Below are positions 37,167-45,990 of a stretch of 64,000 nucleotides of DNA, in pieces (the stretch's first letter is position 1; each line of letters begins with the position of its first letter). Where the stretch lies: assembly GCF_000507765.1 (NCBI RefSeq), contig NZ_KI669404.1, forward strand, positions 1-64,000, written 5' to 3'. The position numbers and the translations under genes were made by a program. A model generated the notes under the pieces. It was not told the origin of the DNA, ran no database searches, and saw nothing but the letters and a program-made list of their open reading frames with translations. The DNA comes from Streptococcus parasanguinis CC87K (GTDB lineage Bacteria > Bacillota > Bacilli > Lactobacillales > Streptococcaceae).

Positions 37167-37287
37167 GAATTTAGAGATATTGATGCAGTTTGAGCGAAGC
37201 GAAAACTACGTTCCTTATTTTTTACAAACGTTAGCGAGTTTAGGTACGTTGACGCAGTTCGAACAGTAGTGAGAACTACGATCCTTA
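37167..37287. repeat. Two tandem diverged repeats before ruvB
   Basis: Units 37167-37217 and 37236-37287 align along their length (TTTAG..A..TTGA.GCAGTT...GAACTAC or AAACTACG.TCCTTA) with a period of about 69 bases. Each holds a hairpin, AGTTT/AAACT or AGTTC/GAACT. No coding. Possibly part of a dispersed streptococcal repeat. Confidence 0.6.
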
Positions 37288-37396
37288 AAAAGAAACAAGT
37301 TATTTTAAGAGGAAAATCGGTTCCGAAAACCGACAATCAATAATTAGTAATATATCGAATAGAATATGATTTTAAATCATCAGAGACGTCATTTTT

Positions 37397-37405
37397 TGCT
37401 ATAAT
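37397..37405 (+). promoter_or_regulatory. ruvB promoter, extended -10
   Basis: TGCTATAAT (TATAAT at 37400-37405). Only 7 bases separate it from the ruvB ATG, so the mRNA should start at or within about 2 bases of the start codon. Confidence 0.75.
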
Positions 37406-37412
37406 AGACTGT

Positions 37413-38411
37413 ATGAGTAGAATTTTAGACAATGAAATCATGGGCGACGAAGAGGCTGTTGAACGGACGCTGCGCCCGCAATATTTACATGAATATATTG
37501 GTCAGGATAAGGTCAAGGACCAGCTGAAAATCTTTATTGAGGCGGCTAAGCTTCGGGATGAAGCGCTGGATCATGTCCTTCTTTTTGGCCCTCCAGGCCT
37601 TGGGAAAACCACCATGGCTTTTGTCATTGCCAATGAACTGGGCGTCAATCTCAAGCAGACTTCGGGTCCTGTCATTGAAAAGGCTGGTGACTTGGTAGCC
37701 ATTCTTAATGACCTAGAGCCGGGGGATGTTCTCTTTATTGATGAGATCCACCGTCTTCCTATGTCGGTTGAAGAAGTGCTTTACAGCGCCATGGAAGATT
37801 TTTATATCGACATTATGATTGGCGCTGGCGAGAGCAGCCGGAGTGTCCATCTGGACCTTCCTCCTTTCACTTTGATTGGGGCGACGACGCGAGCGGGTAT
37901 GCTGTCCAATCCCTTGCGCGCTCGCTTTGGAATTACGGGGCATATGGAATACTACGAGCAAGATGATCTGACAGAGATTGTCGAGCGGACCGCCGAGATC
38001 TTTGAGATGGAGATCACCCACGAAGCTGCCGAAGAGCTTTCTCTTCGTAGTCGTGGGACTCCTCGGATTGCCAACCGTTTGCTCAAACGGGTGCGTGATT
38101 TTGCACAGATTATGGGCGATGGCTTGATTGATGACACCATTACCGACAAGGCCCTTTCCATGCTGGATGTGGATCATGAAGGGCTGGACTATGTCGATCA
38201 AAAGATCCTGCGCACTATGATTGAGATGTACGGAGGTGGCCCGGTCGGCCTTGGAACCCTATCGGTCAATATTGCTGAAGAGCGGGAGACTGTAGAAGAT
38301 ATGTATGAGCCTTACCTGATTCAAAAAGGCTTTATCATGCGGACGCGGACAGGGCGCGTGGCAACCCGCAAGGCCTATGAACACCTGGGTTATCCCTATA
38401 ATGGAGACTAG
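37413..38411 (+). CDS. ruvB: Holliday junction branch migration ATPase RuvB
   Basis: Hexameric AAA+ motor that, with RuvA, moves Holliday junctions. 332 residues: Walker [10 protein letters not shown] near 57, Walker B LFIDEIHR near 108, sensor GATTRAG, and a C-terminal winged helix. The start [12 protein letters not shown] is that of pneumococcal RuvB; no Shine-Dalgarno is present and the -10 lies 7 bases upstream. Followed by the nucleotidyltransferase gene after 6 bases. Confidence 0.95.
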   Translation: MSRILDNEIMGDEEAVERTLRPQYLHEYIGQDKVKDQLKIFIEAAKLRDEALDHVLLFGPPGLGKTTMAFVIANELGVNLKQTSGPVIEKAGDLVAILNDLEPGDVLFIDEIHRLPMSVEEVLYSAMEDFYIDIMIGAGESSRSVHLDLPPFTLIGATTRAGMLSNPLRARFGITGHMEYYEQDDLTEIVERTAEIFEMEITHEAAEELSLRSRGTPRIANRLLKRVRDFAQIMGDGLIDDTITDKALSMLDVDHEGLDYVDQKILRTMIEMYGGGPVGLGTLSVNIAEERETVEDMYEPYLIQKGFIMRTRTGRVATRKAYEHLGYPYNGD

Positions 38412-38417
38412 AAGAAG

Positions 38418-38984
38418 ATGCTGACGGAAGAAGCGATAGTAGAACAGATCCAAGCGGATCAAGAGATGATGGCCGTCTTGACTATTATTCGAGATCTCGA
38501 CCTGGCAGATGCCTGGTTAGCAGCAGGCGCGGTGCGCAATTTCATCTGGAACCAGCTCTCTGGAAGACCTGAGTTTGATGGGACAACCGATATGGATCTA
38601 GTCTTTTATGACCCTGAGATCAGCTATGAGGAGACTCTGCAGATCGAGCAAGAATTAAAGAGGACCTATCCCCAGTACGCTTGGGAAGTCAAAAACCAAG
38701 TCTACATGCACCAACATAGCCCAGGGACAGCTCCCTACACTAGTTCTTGCGATGCGGTTTCCAAATACCCCGAGCAGTGTACGGCTCTTGCGGTTCGCTT
38801 AAGGAAAGACGATCTGCTAGAGCTCTTTCTCCCTTATGGGACAAGGGATATCGAAGACTTCATCGTTCAGCCGACTCCACATTTTTTAGCCAGTTCAGAG
38901 CGTTTAGCGGTTTATACAGAGCGTATGAAAAAGAAAAATTGGCAGAGTAAATGGCCTCCATTAGAGGTTCGTTTTCCAAAATAG
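38418..38984 (+). CDS. Nucleotidyltransferase-family protein
   Basis: 188 residues, cytoplasmic. Pol-beta-like nucleotidyltransferase of the NTP_transf_6 type: GAVRNFIWNQLSGRP then TDMDLVFYD holding the two metal-binding Asp, and a conserved C-terminal tail. Substrate unknown. Same gene follows ruvB in pneumococcus. AGAAGATG context has a modest ribosome site. Stem-loop terminator after it (38992-39020). Confidence 0.85.
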   Translation: MLTEEAIVEQIQADQEMMAVLTIIRDLDLADAWLAAGAVRNFIWNQLSGRPEFDGTTDMDLVFYDPEISYEETLQIEQELKRTYPQYAWEVKNQVYMHQHSPGTAPYTSSCDAVSKYPEQCTALAVRLRKDDLLELFLPYGTRDIEDFIVQPTPHFLASSERLAVYTERMKKKNWQSKWPPLEVRFPK

Positions 38985-38991
38985 AGAAACA

Positions 38992-39020
38992 GATCAGATT
39001 TGAAAAAGGAATCTGATTTT
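38992..39020 (+). terminator. Terminator after the nucleotidyltransferase
   Basis: ATCAGATT/AATCTGAT stem with loop, followed by TTTTTC. Confidence 0.75.
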
Positions 39021-39065
39021 TCTTTAAAATGATGGAGCCACTTTGTCATCTTTCTGTCACATTTT

Positions 39066-39074
39066 TGTTATAAT
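39066..39074 (+). promoter_or_regulatory. ptpA promoter, extended -10
   Basis: TGTTATAAT. The leader then contains the hairpin GGTTTTCCA/TGGAAAGCC (39088-39108) near its 5' end. Confidence 0.7.
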
Positions 39075-39157
39075 AGTAATAGTATGCTGGTTTTCCATAG
39101 TGGAAAGCCAAGAGCTCAGCTAGGTTGGGCAGTCCGAACAAGGAGTTAGGTGGAATC

Positions 39158-39583
39158 ATGAAAAAAATCGTCTTTGTCTGCTTAGGAAATATTTGTCGGA
39201 GCCCCATGGCGGAGTTTGTCATGAAGGATTTGACAGATCAGTATGAGATTGAAAGCCGTGCCACCTCTAGCTGGGAACATGGCAATCCCATCCATCGGGG
39301 AACCCAGAGAATCTTTCAAAAATACCAGGTCCCTTATGATCCAGCCAAGACTTCTTTACAGATCAAAGAAGAGGATTTTTACAACTTTGATTTGATTCTA
39401 GGGATGGACGAAAATAATGTGGCAGATTTGAAGCAAATGGCTCCTGCGGGGACAGAGCACAAGATTCATCTTTTTGCTGCTGAAAGTGTGCCAGATCCGT
39501 GGTATACCGGTGATTTTGAGGAGACCTATTCCAGAGTCCTGAGCGGCTGTAAGGCCTGGTTGGATCAGCTAGCAACTTCCTAA
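39158..39583 (+). CDS. ptpA: Low-molecular-weight protein tyrosine phosphatase
   Basis: 141 residues from ATG 39158 (AGGTGG upstream; an in-frame codon at 39125 is not supported). P-loop Cys8-x5-Arg14-Ser in VCLGNICRSPMAEF, and the general acid Asp in VPDPWYTG near residue 116. May dephosphorylate bacterial tyrosine kinases or host proteins. Leads a unit with the MORN protein and an acyltransferase. Confidence 0.92.
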   Translation: MKKIVFVCLGNICRSPMAEFVMKDLTDQYEIESRATSSWEHGNPIHRGTQRIFQKYQVPYDPAKTSLQIKEEDFYNFDLILGMDENNVADLKQMAPAGTEHKIHLFAAESVPDPWYTGDFEETYSRVLSGCKAWLDQLATS

Positions 39584-39611
39584 GAGTTTGATATGTGAGA
39601 GAATACAGAAT

Positions 39612-40016
39612 ATGAAAGAATTTTATGAGACTTATAAGGTCTATCTAACACGAAAAAATTTAGAAATAGCAGCATTAGTCGTGATTATTCTATCTGCTTT
39701 GATGGTTTTCCTTTCAGCCATTCCAGGTCAGGGTGTTTTGACCTTGGATAAGGGGGCGATCCGTTACGACGGAAGTTTGGTCCGTGGCAAGATGAATGGC
39801 AAGGGAACCGTCACCTTTAAAAATGGGGATACCTATACAGGTAACCTCGTCAACGGCTCTTTTAGTGGCTATGGTAAGTTTAAGTCCAAGGATGGTTGGA
39901 CCTATGAAGGGCAGTTTGTTAATGGCCAGCCGGAGGGCAAAGGCACCTTAACCACAGAAGCCAACGTCGTATACAAAGGAACATTCAAGCAGGGGATTTA
40001 TCAAAATGCGCATTAA
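39612..40016 (+). CDS. Membrane-anchored MORN-repeat protein
   Basis: 134 residues. One N-terminal membrane helix (about 17-37), then three or four MORN-type repeats (YDGSLVRGKMNGKGTV, YTGNLVNGSFSGYGKF, YEGQFVNGQPEGKGTL). MORN repeats bind membranes or proteins; role unknown. I choose ATG 39612 over a TTG at 39588, with weak GAGAGAAT upstream. Overlaps the acyltransferase by 11 bases. Confidence 0.8.
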   Translation: MKEFYETYKVYLTRKNLEIAALVVIILSALMVFLSAIPGQGVLTLDKGAIRYDGSLVRGKMNGKGTVTFKNGDTYTGNLVNGSFSGYGKFKSKDGWTYEGQFVNGQPEGKGTLTTEANVVYKGTFKQGIYQNAH

Positions 40017-41808
40017 ATGGTTTTCACTAGTCCGTGTTACAGGACTCTTATTGGTATTGCTTTACCATTTCTTCCAAAAGGCCTTTCCTGGAGGCTTCAT
40101 TGGGGTAGATATTTTCTTCACCTTCTCAGGATTTTTGATTACAGCGCTCTTGATCGATGAATTTGCGCGCAAGCAAGGAATCGACTACCTGGCATTCTTG
40201 AAACGGCGCTTTTACCGGATCGTACCACCCCTTGTCTTTATGGTCTTGGTCGTGATGCCCTTTACCTTTATGGTCCAACGGGACTACGTGGCTGGTATTG
40301 GGACTCAGATTGCGGCGGTCTTCGGTTTTGTGACTAATTTCTTTGAGATGGCAACGGGTGGTAGTTACGAAAGTAACTTCATTCCGCATCTCTTCCTTCA
40401 TACCTGGAGTTTGGCTCTAGAAGTGCATTACTATGTGCTCTGGGCACTTTTGGCATGGTTCTTGGCTAAGCGGGCTAAGACGGTTGGAAAGTACCGAGGC
40501 ATGCTCTTCCTAGCATCCAGCGGGCTCTTTCTCTTCACCTTCTTGTCCATGTTCATCCGTGCCTTTCTGACAGCTAATTTCTCCACCATCTATTTTTCTA
40601 GCTTCACTCACATCTTCCCCTTCTTTGCGGGATCATGCCTAGCAACGGTGACAGGGATTGCCAATGTCAGTCCGAACTTTACAAAGCTGGTGCAGTCTTG
40701 GAGCATGAAAAAGACCTTGTCGGTCTTGGGTGGAAGCTTTGCCTTCTTGTTCGTGCTCAGTCTTTTCTTACCATTTGATAGCTTGTGGACCTATCTATTT
40801 GGCTTTTTAGCAGCGACAATCGCAGCTTGTGCCATGATTCTGTCGGCCCGCATTCTCCATGAAAAGACTCCAGATAAAAAAGAACCAGCCATCCTCAATT
40901 TCTTGGCAGATACCAGTTATGGTGTCTACCTTTTCCACTGGCCTTTCTTTATCATCTTCTCTCAACATTTGGGAAATATGATGGCAGCCCTTGTGACGAC
41001 GATCGTTTCCTTGATTTTAACGGCTCTGTCTTTCTATATTTTGGAGCCAACCATTGCAGGCAAAGAGCCTCGTGTCTTTGGTATGAAGATGGATCTCAGT
41101 TTTTTGACCAAACCGATCTTTTACCTCATGATTCCTCTGGCTCTCTTGATGATTGGAATCTCTGCCTTTGCACCAACCGTCGGAGCTTTTGATGAGAGTT
41201 TGGTAGTGAGTGGGCTCAATCAAGCAGACAGCAAAATGCAGGTCACACGGACGCAAGTGGACAATGCGACTGCAACAGACTATAACGTCTCAAATGGTGT
41301 GACCATGATCGGTGATTCGGTTAACTTGCGAGCGCAGGACTACCTAACCAAAGCGATCCCGGGCATCCAGATCGATGCAGTGGTGAGCCGTCAGTTGGAA
41401 AATGGAATGAAGGTCTTTGAGACCGATATCTCCAATAAAGTTCTCCTAAAAAATGTGGTCATTGCCCTAGGAACCAATACTGTAAGCAACTACAAAGAAT
41501 TGCTGGATCAGTATGTTGAGAAACTTCCAAAAGGCCGTCGCTTGATCCTTGTGACACCATATGATGGGCGCTATGCCAACGATCAGTCCAGTGAATCGGT
41601 TCAAACGCGTCTTTATGAGTTGGAACTAGCTAAGAAATACGACTTTATCACCATTGCGGACTGGTACCAAGTAGCAATTGAAAATCCAAACATTTGGGTG
41701 GGAACAGACTCTGTTCACTTCAATATGGAAACCAATGGTGGGGAACTCTATGCTCAAACAGTCAAAGAAGCCCTTGATAAGGCCGAAAAGGGTCCGGTCA
41801 AGAAGTAA
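40006..41808 (+). CDS. oatA: OatA-like acyltransferase (AT3 + SGNH)
   Basis: 600 residues: N-terminal acyltransferase-3 membrane domain of about ten helices (VRVTGLLLVLLYHFFQKAFPG at the start, conserved His) and an extracellular SGNH domain (about 430-590) with Ser438 in MIGDSVN, Asp568 and His571 in DSVHF. Such proteins O-acetylate peptidoglycan and give lysozyme resistance; the pneumococcal protein is Adr. Overlaps the MORN gene. The exact acceptor cannot be proved from sequence. Confidence 0.88.
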   Translation: MRIKWFSLVRVTGLLLVLLYHFFQKAFPGGFIGVDIFFTFSGFLITALLIDEFARKQGIDYLAFLKRRFYRIVPPLVFMVLVVMPFTFMVQRDYVAGIGTQIAAVFGFVTNFFEMATGGSYESNFIPHLFLHTWSLALEVHYYVLWALLAWFLAKRAKTVGKYRGMLFLASSGLFLFTFLSMFIRAFLTANFSTIYFSSFTHIFPFFAGSCLATVTGIANVSPNFTKLVQSWSMKKTLSVLGGSFAFLFVLSLFLPFDSLWTYLFGFLAATIAACAMILSARILHEKTPDKKEPAILNFLADTSYGVYLFHWPFFIIFSQHLGNMMAALVTTIVSLILTALSFYILEPTIAGKEPRVFGMKMDLSFLTKPIFYLMIPLALLMIGISAFAPTVGAFDESLVVSGLNQADSKMQVTRTQVDNATATDYNVSNGVTMIGDSVNLRAQDYLTKAIPGIQIDAVVSRQLENGMKVFETDISNKVLLKNVVIALGTNTVSNYKELLDQYVEKLPKGRRLILVTPYDGRYANDQSSESVQTRLYELELAKKYDFITIADWYQVAIENPNIWVGTDSVHFNMETNGGELYAQTVKEALDKAEKGPVKK

Positions 41809-41856
41809 CAATGCTTCTCTGAAACTGAAACAAAACAAATCCTAACAAAATAAAAC

Positions 41857-41894
41857 AAAAAGCAACTTTTTACTTGTAAAAAGCTGCTTTTTTT
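41857..41894 (+). terminator. Terminator after the acyltransferase
   Basis: About 17-pair stem (41857-41873 with 41876-41892) with one mismatch and T run. Confidence 0.9.
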
Positions 41895-41903
41895 AGTAAG
41901 ATT

Positions 41904-41918
41904 AAGAAAACGCTTACA
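41904..41918 (+). promoter_or_regulatory. cre-like site before adhE
   Basis: AAGAAAACGCTTACA fits the CcpA consensus WTGNAANCGNWWNCA at 14 of 15 positions, about 160 bases before the adhE -35. Confidence 0.6.
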
Positions 41919-41940
41919 AAAATCAATTGAAAATATCACT

Positions 41941-42051
41941 TTGTGAAGAAAAAAATTTTTTAATTATTTCTTCACAATTTTGCTAAAGAATTGCTTTCAC
42001 AGCAATACGATTGATAAAGTTTTCACAAACTTCGAAAAATTCTTTGTGAAA
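41941..42051. promoter_or_regulatory. Array of TTGTGAA/TTCACAA half-sites before adhE
   Basis: Inverted half-sites at 41941-41951 and 41967-41977 (11-bp arms, 15-base centre) and at 42021-42029 and 42043-42051 (9-bp arms, 13-base centre), with a further TTTCACAG inside a small palindrome at 41990-42006. Half-sites match Rex operator halves, but centres are wider than the 4 bases of a classical Rex box. Confidence 0.6.
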
Positions 42052-42065
42052 GTTGCTTGGAAGTG

Positions 42066-42094
42066 TTTACAAAAATCTCAAAATAGAGTACAAT
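42066..42094 (+). promoter_or_regulatory. adhE promoter
   Basis: TTTACA, 17-base spacer, TACAAT. Confidence 0.7.
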
Positions 42095-42098
42095 TATA

Positions 42099-42116
42099 TT
42101 GTGAAATAATTAACAA
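42099..42116 (+). promoter_or_regulatory. Rex box at the adhE transcription start
   Basis: TTGTGAAATAATTAACAA is TTGTGAA-N4-TTCACAA with one mismatch. It covers the expected transcription start, so NAD-bound Rex should block adhE until NADH rises. Confidence 0.8.
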
Positions 42117-42210
42117 ATCGAAATTTCTTACACTATTCTTGAAAATTTCCGAAAACATGAAAAAGTTCTAGAAAAGGATAAGGGTTTCAAACATTGGAGG
42201 AAAGCATCAA

Positions 42211-44862
42211 ATGGCTGATAAAAAAACTCTCTCACCTGAAGAAAAGAAACTCGCTGCTGAAAAACACGTAGACGAGTTGGTGCAAAAAGCGCTGGTGGCG
42301 CTTGAAGAAATGCGCAAATTGAACCAGGAGCAAGTGGACTACATTGTAGCGAAAGCATCTGTAGCTGCTCTTGACGCACACGGTGAGCTTGCTCTTCATG
42401 CTTATGAAGAAACTGGTCGTGGGGTCTTTGAAGACAAGGCAACAAAAAACTTATTCGCTTGTGAACACGTTGTGAACAACATGCGTCACACCAAGACAGT
42501 TGGTGTCATTTCAGAAGATGACGTCACTGGTTTAACTCTGATTGCAGAGCCAGTCGGAGTTGTCTGCGGGATCACTCCTACAACCAACCCTACTTCAACA
42601 GCAATCTTTAAAGCCTTGATTTCATTGAAAACACGGAACCCTATCGTCTTTGCCTTCCACCCATCTGCTCAAGAATCATCTGCTCATGCGGCACAAATCG
42701 TACGCGATGCGGCAATTGCAGCTGGAGCACCTGAGAACTGTGTGCAATGGATTACCCAACCTTCTATGGAAGCAACTAGTGCCCTTATGAACCATGAAGG
42801 AGTTGCTACGATCCTTGCGACTGGTGGTAACGCCATGGTAAAAGCCGCTTATTCTTGTGGAAAACCAGCTCTTGGGGTCGGTGCCGGAAACGTACCTGCT
42901 TATGTTGAAAAATCAGCCAATATCCGCCAAGCAGCACACGATATCGTCATGTCTAAATCATTTGACAACGGTATGGTCTGTGCGTCTGAACAAGCGGTTA
43001 TCATCGATAAAGAAATCTACGATGAGTTTGTTGAAGAATTCAAATCTTACCATACTTACTTTGTCAACAAAAAAGAAAAAGCCCTTCTTGAAGAGTTCTG
43101 CTTCGGCGTAAAAGCCAACAGCAAGAACTGCGCTGGTGCGAAATTAAATGCGGACATCGTTGGGAAACCAGCAGCATGGATCGCTGAACAAGCTGGCTTC
43201 TCTGTACCAGAAGGAACCAATATCCTTGCGGCAGAATGTAAAGAAGTTGGTGAAAAAGAACCGTTGACTCGTGAAAAATTGTCACCAGTCATCGCTGTTT
43301 TGAAATCTGAAAGCCGTGAAGACGGAATTAACAAAGCTCGCCAAATGGTTGAATTCAACGGTCTTGGCCACTCAGCAGCCATCCATACTGCTGATGAAGA
43401 ATTGACCAAAGAATTTGGTAAAGCAGTTAAAGCCATTCGTGTGATCTGCAACTCTCCTTCGACTTTCGGTGGTATCGGGGATGTTTACAATGCCTTCTTG
43501 CCATCATTGACACTTGGATGTGGTTCTTACGGACGCAACTCTGTTGGGGACAACGTTAGTGCCATCAACCTCTTGAATATCAAAAAAGTCGGACGCCGGA
43601 GAAATAACATGCAATGGATGAAACTTCCTTCAAAAACATACTTTGAACGTGATTCAATTGAATACCTACAAAAATGTCGTGACGTTGAACGTGTCATGAT
43701 CGTTACAGACCACGCTATGGTAGAGCTTGGTTTCCTTGATCGTATCATCGAACAGCTTGACCTTCGTCGCAACAAGGTGGTTTACCAAATCTTTGCAGAT
43801 GTAGAACCAGATCCAGATATCACAACTGTTGAACGTGGTACAGAGATCATGCGTGCCTTCAAACCAGATACTATCATTGCTCTGGGTGGTGGGTCACCAA
43901 TGGATGCGGCCAAAGTTATGTGGCTTTTCTACGAACAACCAGAAGTGGACTTCCGTGACTTGGTTCAAAAATTCATGGATATCCGTAAACGTGCCTTCAA
44001 GTTCCCATTGCTTGGTAAGAAGACGAAATTCATCGCCATCCCAACAACATCTGGTACAGGATCTGAAGTAACTCCATTTGCCGTTATCTCTGATAAAGCA
44101 AACAACCGTAAATACCCAATCGCAGACTACTCATTGACTCCAACAGTAGCCATCGTAGACCCTGCCTTGGTATTGACAGTTCCTGGATCTGTTGCAGCAG
44201 ACACTGGTATGGACGTCTTGACGCACGCGACAGAAGCTTACGTATCACAAATGGCTAGCGACTTCACAGATGGTCTTGCTCTTCAAGCCATTAAACTTGT
44301 CTTCGAAAACTTGGAAAGCTCAGTGAAGAACGCGGACTTCCATTCACGCGAAAAGATGCACAATGCGTCAACGATCGCAGGTATGGCCTTCGCCAATGCC
44401 TTCCTCGGTATTTCTCACTCAATGGCCCACAAGATCGGTGCGCAATTCCACACCATTCACGGACGGACCAATGCGATCTTACTTCCATACGTTATCCGTT
44501 ACAACGGTACACGTCCAGCCAAGACAGCTACATGGCCTAAGTACAACTACTACCGTGCAGATGAAAAATACCAAGATATCGCTCGTATGTTAGGACTTCC
44601 ATGCTCTACACCAGAAGAAGCCGTTGATGCTTACGCAAAAGCTGTATACGAACTCGGTGAACGCTGTGGTATCGAAATGAACTTCAAAGCACAAGGCATC
44701 GATGAAAAAGAATGGAAGAAACATTCTCGTGAATTGGCCTTCCTTGCTTACGAAGATCAATGTTCACCAGCTAATCCACGTCTTCCAATGGTAGACCATA
44801 TGCAAGAAATCATCGAAGATGCTTACTATGGTTACAAGGAACGTCCAGGACGTCGTAAATAA
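42211..44862 (+). CDS. adhE: Bifunctional acetaldehyde-CoA / alcohol dehydrogenase
   Basis: Turns acetyl-CoA into ethanol in two NADH-using steps; forms long spirosomes. 883 residues, the usual length. N-terminal aldehyde dehydrogenase domain (about 1-440; catalytic Cys in DNGMVCASEQ) and C-terminal iron alcohol dehydrogenase (about 450-883; GGGSPMDAAK, with the Fe-binding His in GISHSMAHKIG and FHTIHGRTNA). GGAGG precedes the ATG. Rex box, cre-like site and own promoter indicate redox and catabolite control. Confidence 0.96.
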   Translation: MADKKTLSPEEKKLAAEKHVDELVQKALVALEEMRKLNQEQVDYIVAKASVAALDAHGELALHAYEETGRGVFEDKATKNLFACEHVVNNMRHTKTVGVISEDDVTGLTLIAEPVGVVCGITPTTNPTSTAIFKALISLKTRNPIVFAFHPSAQESSAHAAQIVRDAAIAAGAPENCVQWITQPSMEATSALMNHEGVATILATGGNAMVKAAYSCGKPALGVGAGNVPAYVEKSANIRQAAHDIVMSKSFDNGMVCASEQAVIIDKEIYDEFVEEFKSYHTYFVNKKEKALLEEFCFGVKANSKNCAGAKLNADIVGKPAAWIAEQAGFSVPEGTNILAAECKEVGEKEPLTREKLSPVIAVLKSESREDGINKARQMVEFNGLGHSAAIHTADEELTKEFGKAVKAIRVICNSPSTFGGIGDVYNAFLPSLTLGCGSYGRNSVGDNVSAINLLNIKKVGRRRNNMQWMKLPSKTYFERDSIEYLQKCRDVERVMIVTDHAMVELGFLDRIIEQLDLRRNKVVYQIFADVEPDPDITTVERGTEIMRAFKPDTIIALGGGSPMDAAKVMWLFYEQPEVDFRDLVQKFMDIRKRAFKFPLLGKKTKFIAIPTTSGTGSEVTPFAVISDKANNRKYPIADYSLTPTVAIVDPALVLTVPGSVAADTGMDVLTHATEAYVSQMASDFTDGLALQAIKLVFENLESSVKNADFHSREKMHNASTIAGMAFANAFLGISHSMAHKIGAQFHTIHGRTNAILLPYVIRYNGTRPAKTATWPKYNYYRADEKYQDIARMLGLPCSTPEEAVDAYAKAVYELGERCGIEMNFKAQGIDEKEWKKHSRELAFLAYEDQCSPANPRLPMVDHMQEIIEDAYYGYKERPGRRK

Positions 44863-44893
44863 GACGCCAAGGAACAACTGATGTTTATCAGCT

Positions 44894-44923
44894 ATCCCTC
44901 ACTCGTAAAAGTGGGGGATTTTT
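44894..44923 (+). terminator. Terminator after adhE
   Basis: ATCCCTCAC/GTGGGGGAT stem with short loop and TTTTT. Confidence 0.85.
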
Positions 44924-45114
44924 GCTATTTGGGTCCAAAACTCGTTTTTTCATAAAAAATTAGACTTTTTTTCAAAAATTGTGTTATTTTTATAGCATTC
45001 CGAGCTATTTTATGTTACCCTATAGTGTATGAATCTGCCTGTAGCTGAAGGGTTATGATCCTTTTTCAGTTATAGGAAACGAAAAAATAAATCCAAGAAA
45101 GGAGGCCATCTCAA

Positions 45115-45675
45115 ATGGAGTTAGAAGGTGACGTGCAAGGAAGACAAGATCAGGCACAGAAAATTATTGAAATGCCCCAACGAGATCGGGCAACGTCCGC
45201 TTCAGAAAATCAGCCATCATCTGCTTCGGTGGTCTCCATGTATGGGCAGGAAAAGCCCAGCATTCCGAGTCTCCATCAGCAATTGGCAGGGGCATCTGGT
45301 ACCCAGACCATTCGATTACGAGAGGAATTGGTACTGGCAGTAGCACAAAATGCTTCAGCGCAAGCGACGGTCTTTGAGGCCGAGCTCAAAGACCAGCTAG
45401 AAGTGGCCAAGGAGACGGTTTCTCATAAGGTCGCTGAGGTGTCTCAAATGGCCCACAGCATGGCCCAATTTTTGACAGACGCAGAAGTGGAGCAACTATT
45501 AGGAGAGTTCTCCATGGATACTTGCTGGGACCAAGCGGTCGAGGCGGAAAACCTGGCCCAAGCAAAGGCCTACTCGACACGTCTGTCAGATTTGGCAGGG
45601 CAACTGGAGGCTGCATCAGCCCAATTGGTAGACTTGGACAAGGGACAAGCAGCGGCCTTTGATTTTCATAAGTAG
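45115..45675 (+). CDS. Unknown helical protein, first of a three-gene set
   Basis: Not recognised. 186 residues, no signal peptide or membrane helix. The first 60 are polar and Gln/Ser-rich, the rest (about 65-185) is helical with many Ala, Glu, Gln and Leu. AAAGGAGG lies 9 bases before the ATG. A hairpin (about 45054-45080) lies in the leader. The two following genes overlap or nearly touch, so the three probably work together. Size and composition recall small helper proteins of type VII LXG loci, but no LXG protein is in sight. Confidence 0.72.
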   Translation: MELEGDVQGRQDQAQKIIEMPQRDRATSASENQPSSASVVSMYGQEKPSIPSLHQQLAGASGTQTIRLREELVLAVAQNASAQATVFEAELKDQLEVAKETVSHKVAEVSQMAHSMAQFLTDAEVEQLLGEFSMDTCWDQAVEAENLAQAKAYSTRLSDLAGQLEAASAQLVDLDKGQAAAFDFHK

Positions 45676-45684
45676 GAGAAAAAG

Positions 45685-45990
45685 ATGTTAGAGATCCTGG
45701 GAGAGGATAGAGAACGTATTGAGGAGCTCCATCGAGAGATTAAAAAGGAGCAAGAGCGGATTGCAATTCGGAGTTTGATTGCAACGCAAAAAGCTTTGAT
45801 GATGTTGGAAGGGATGAGTTTGCAGGTGACTTTGAGCGGTCAATCCGAAAAAATGCGCTCTTTTGCTACAACAACTCTAGTTAATGATTTGAAAGATGGA
45901 TTTACAGGAGGAGCAGCGGACGCGGCAGAAGCAGCACTGAAATCAGTGAAAAAGCCGATTTTATTGAGTCCGATTAAAGGAGGTATGTGA
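45685..45990 (+). CDS. Unknown small helical protein, second of the set
   Basis: 101 residues, not recognised. N-terminal charged helix (LGEDRERIEELHREIKKEQE), a middle hydrophobic stretch, and a Gly/Ala-rich part (GGAADAAEAALK) before a basic end. TAGGAG precedes the ATG 9 bases after the previous stop. Its stop overlaps the next start by one base, implying coupling. Confidence 0.72.
   Translation: MLEILGEDRERIEELHREIKKEQERIAIRSLIATQKALMMLEGMSLQVTLSGQSEKMRSFATTTLVNDLKDGFTGGAADAAEAALKSVKKPILLSPIKGGM

Noticed and set aside
37167-37287. Tandem repeats as a CRISPR array
   Set aside because: Only two units, diverged, with a short gap and no cas genes.
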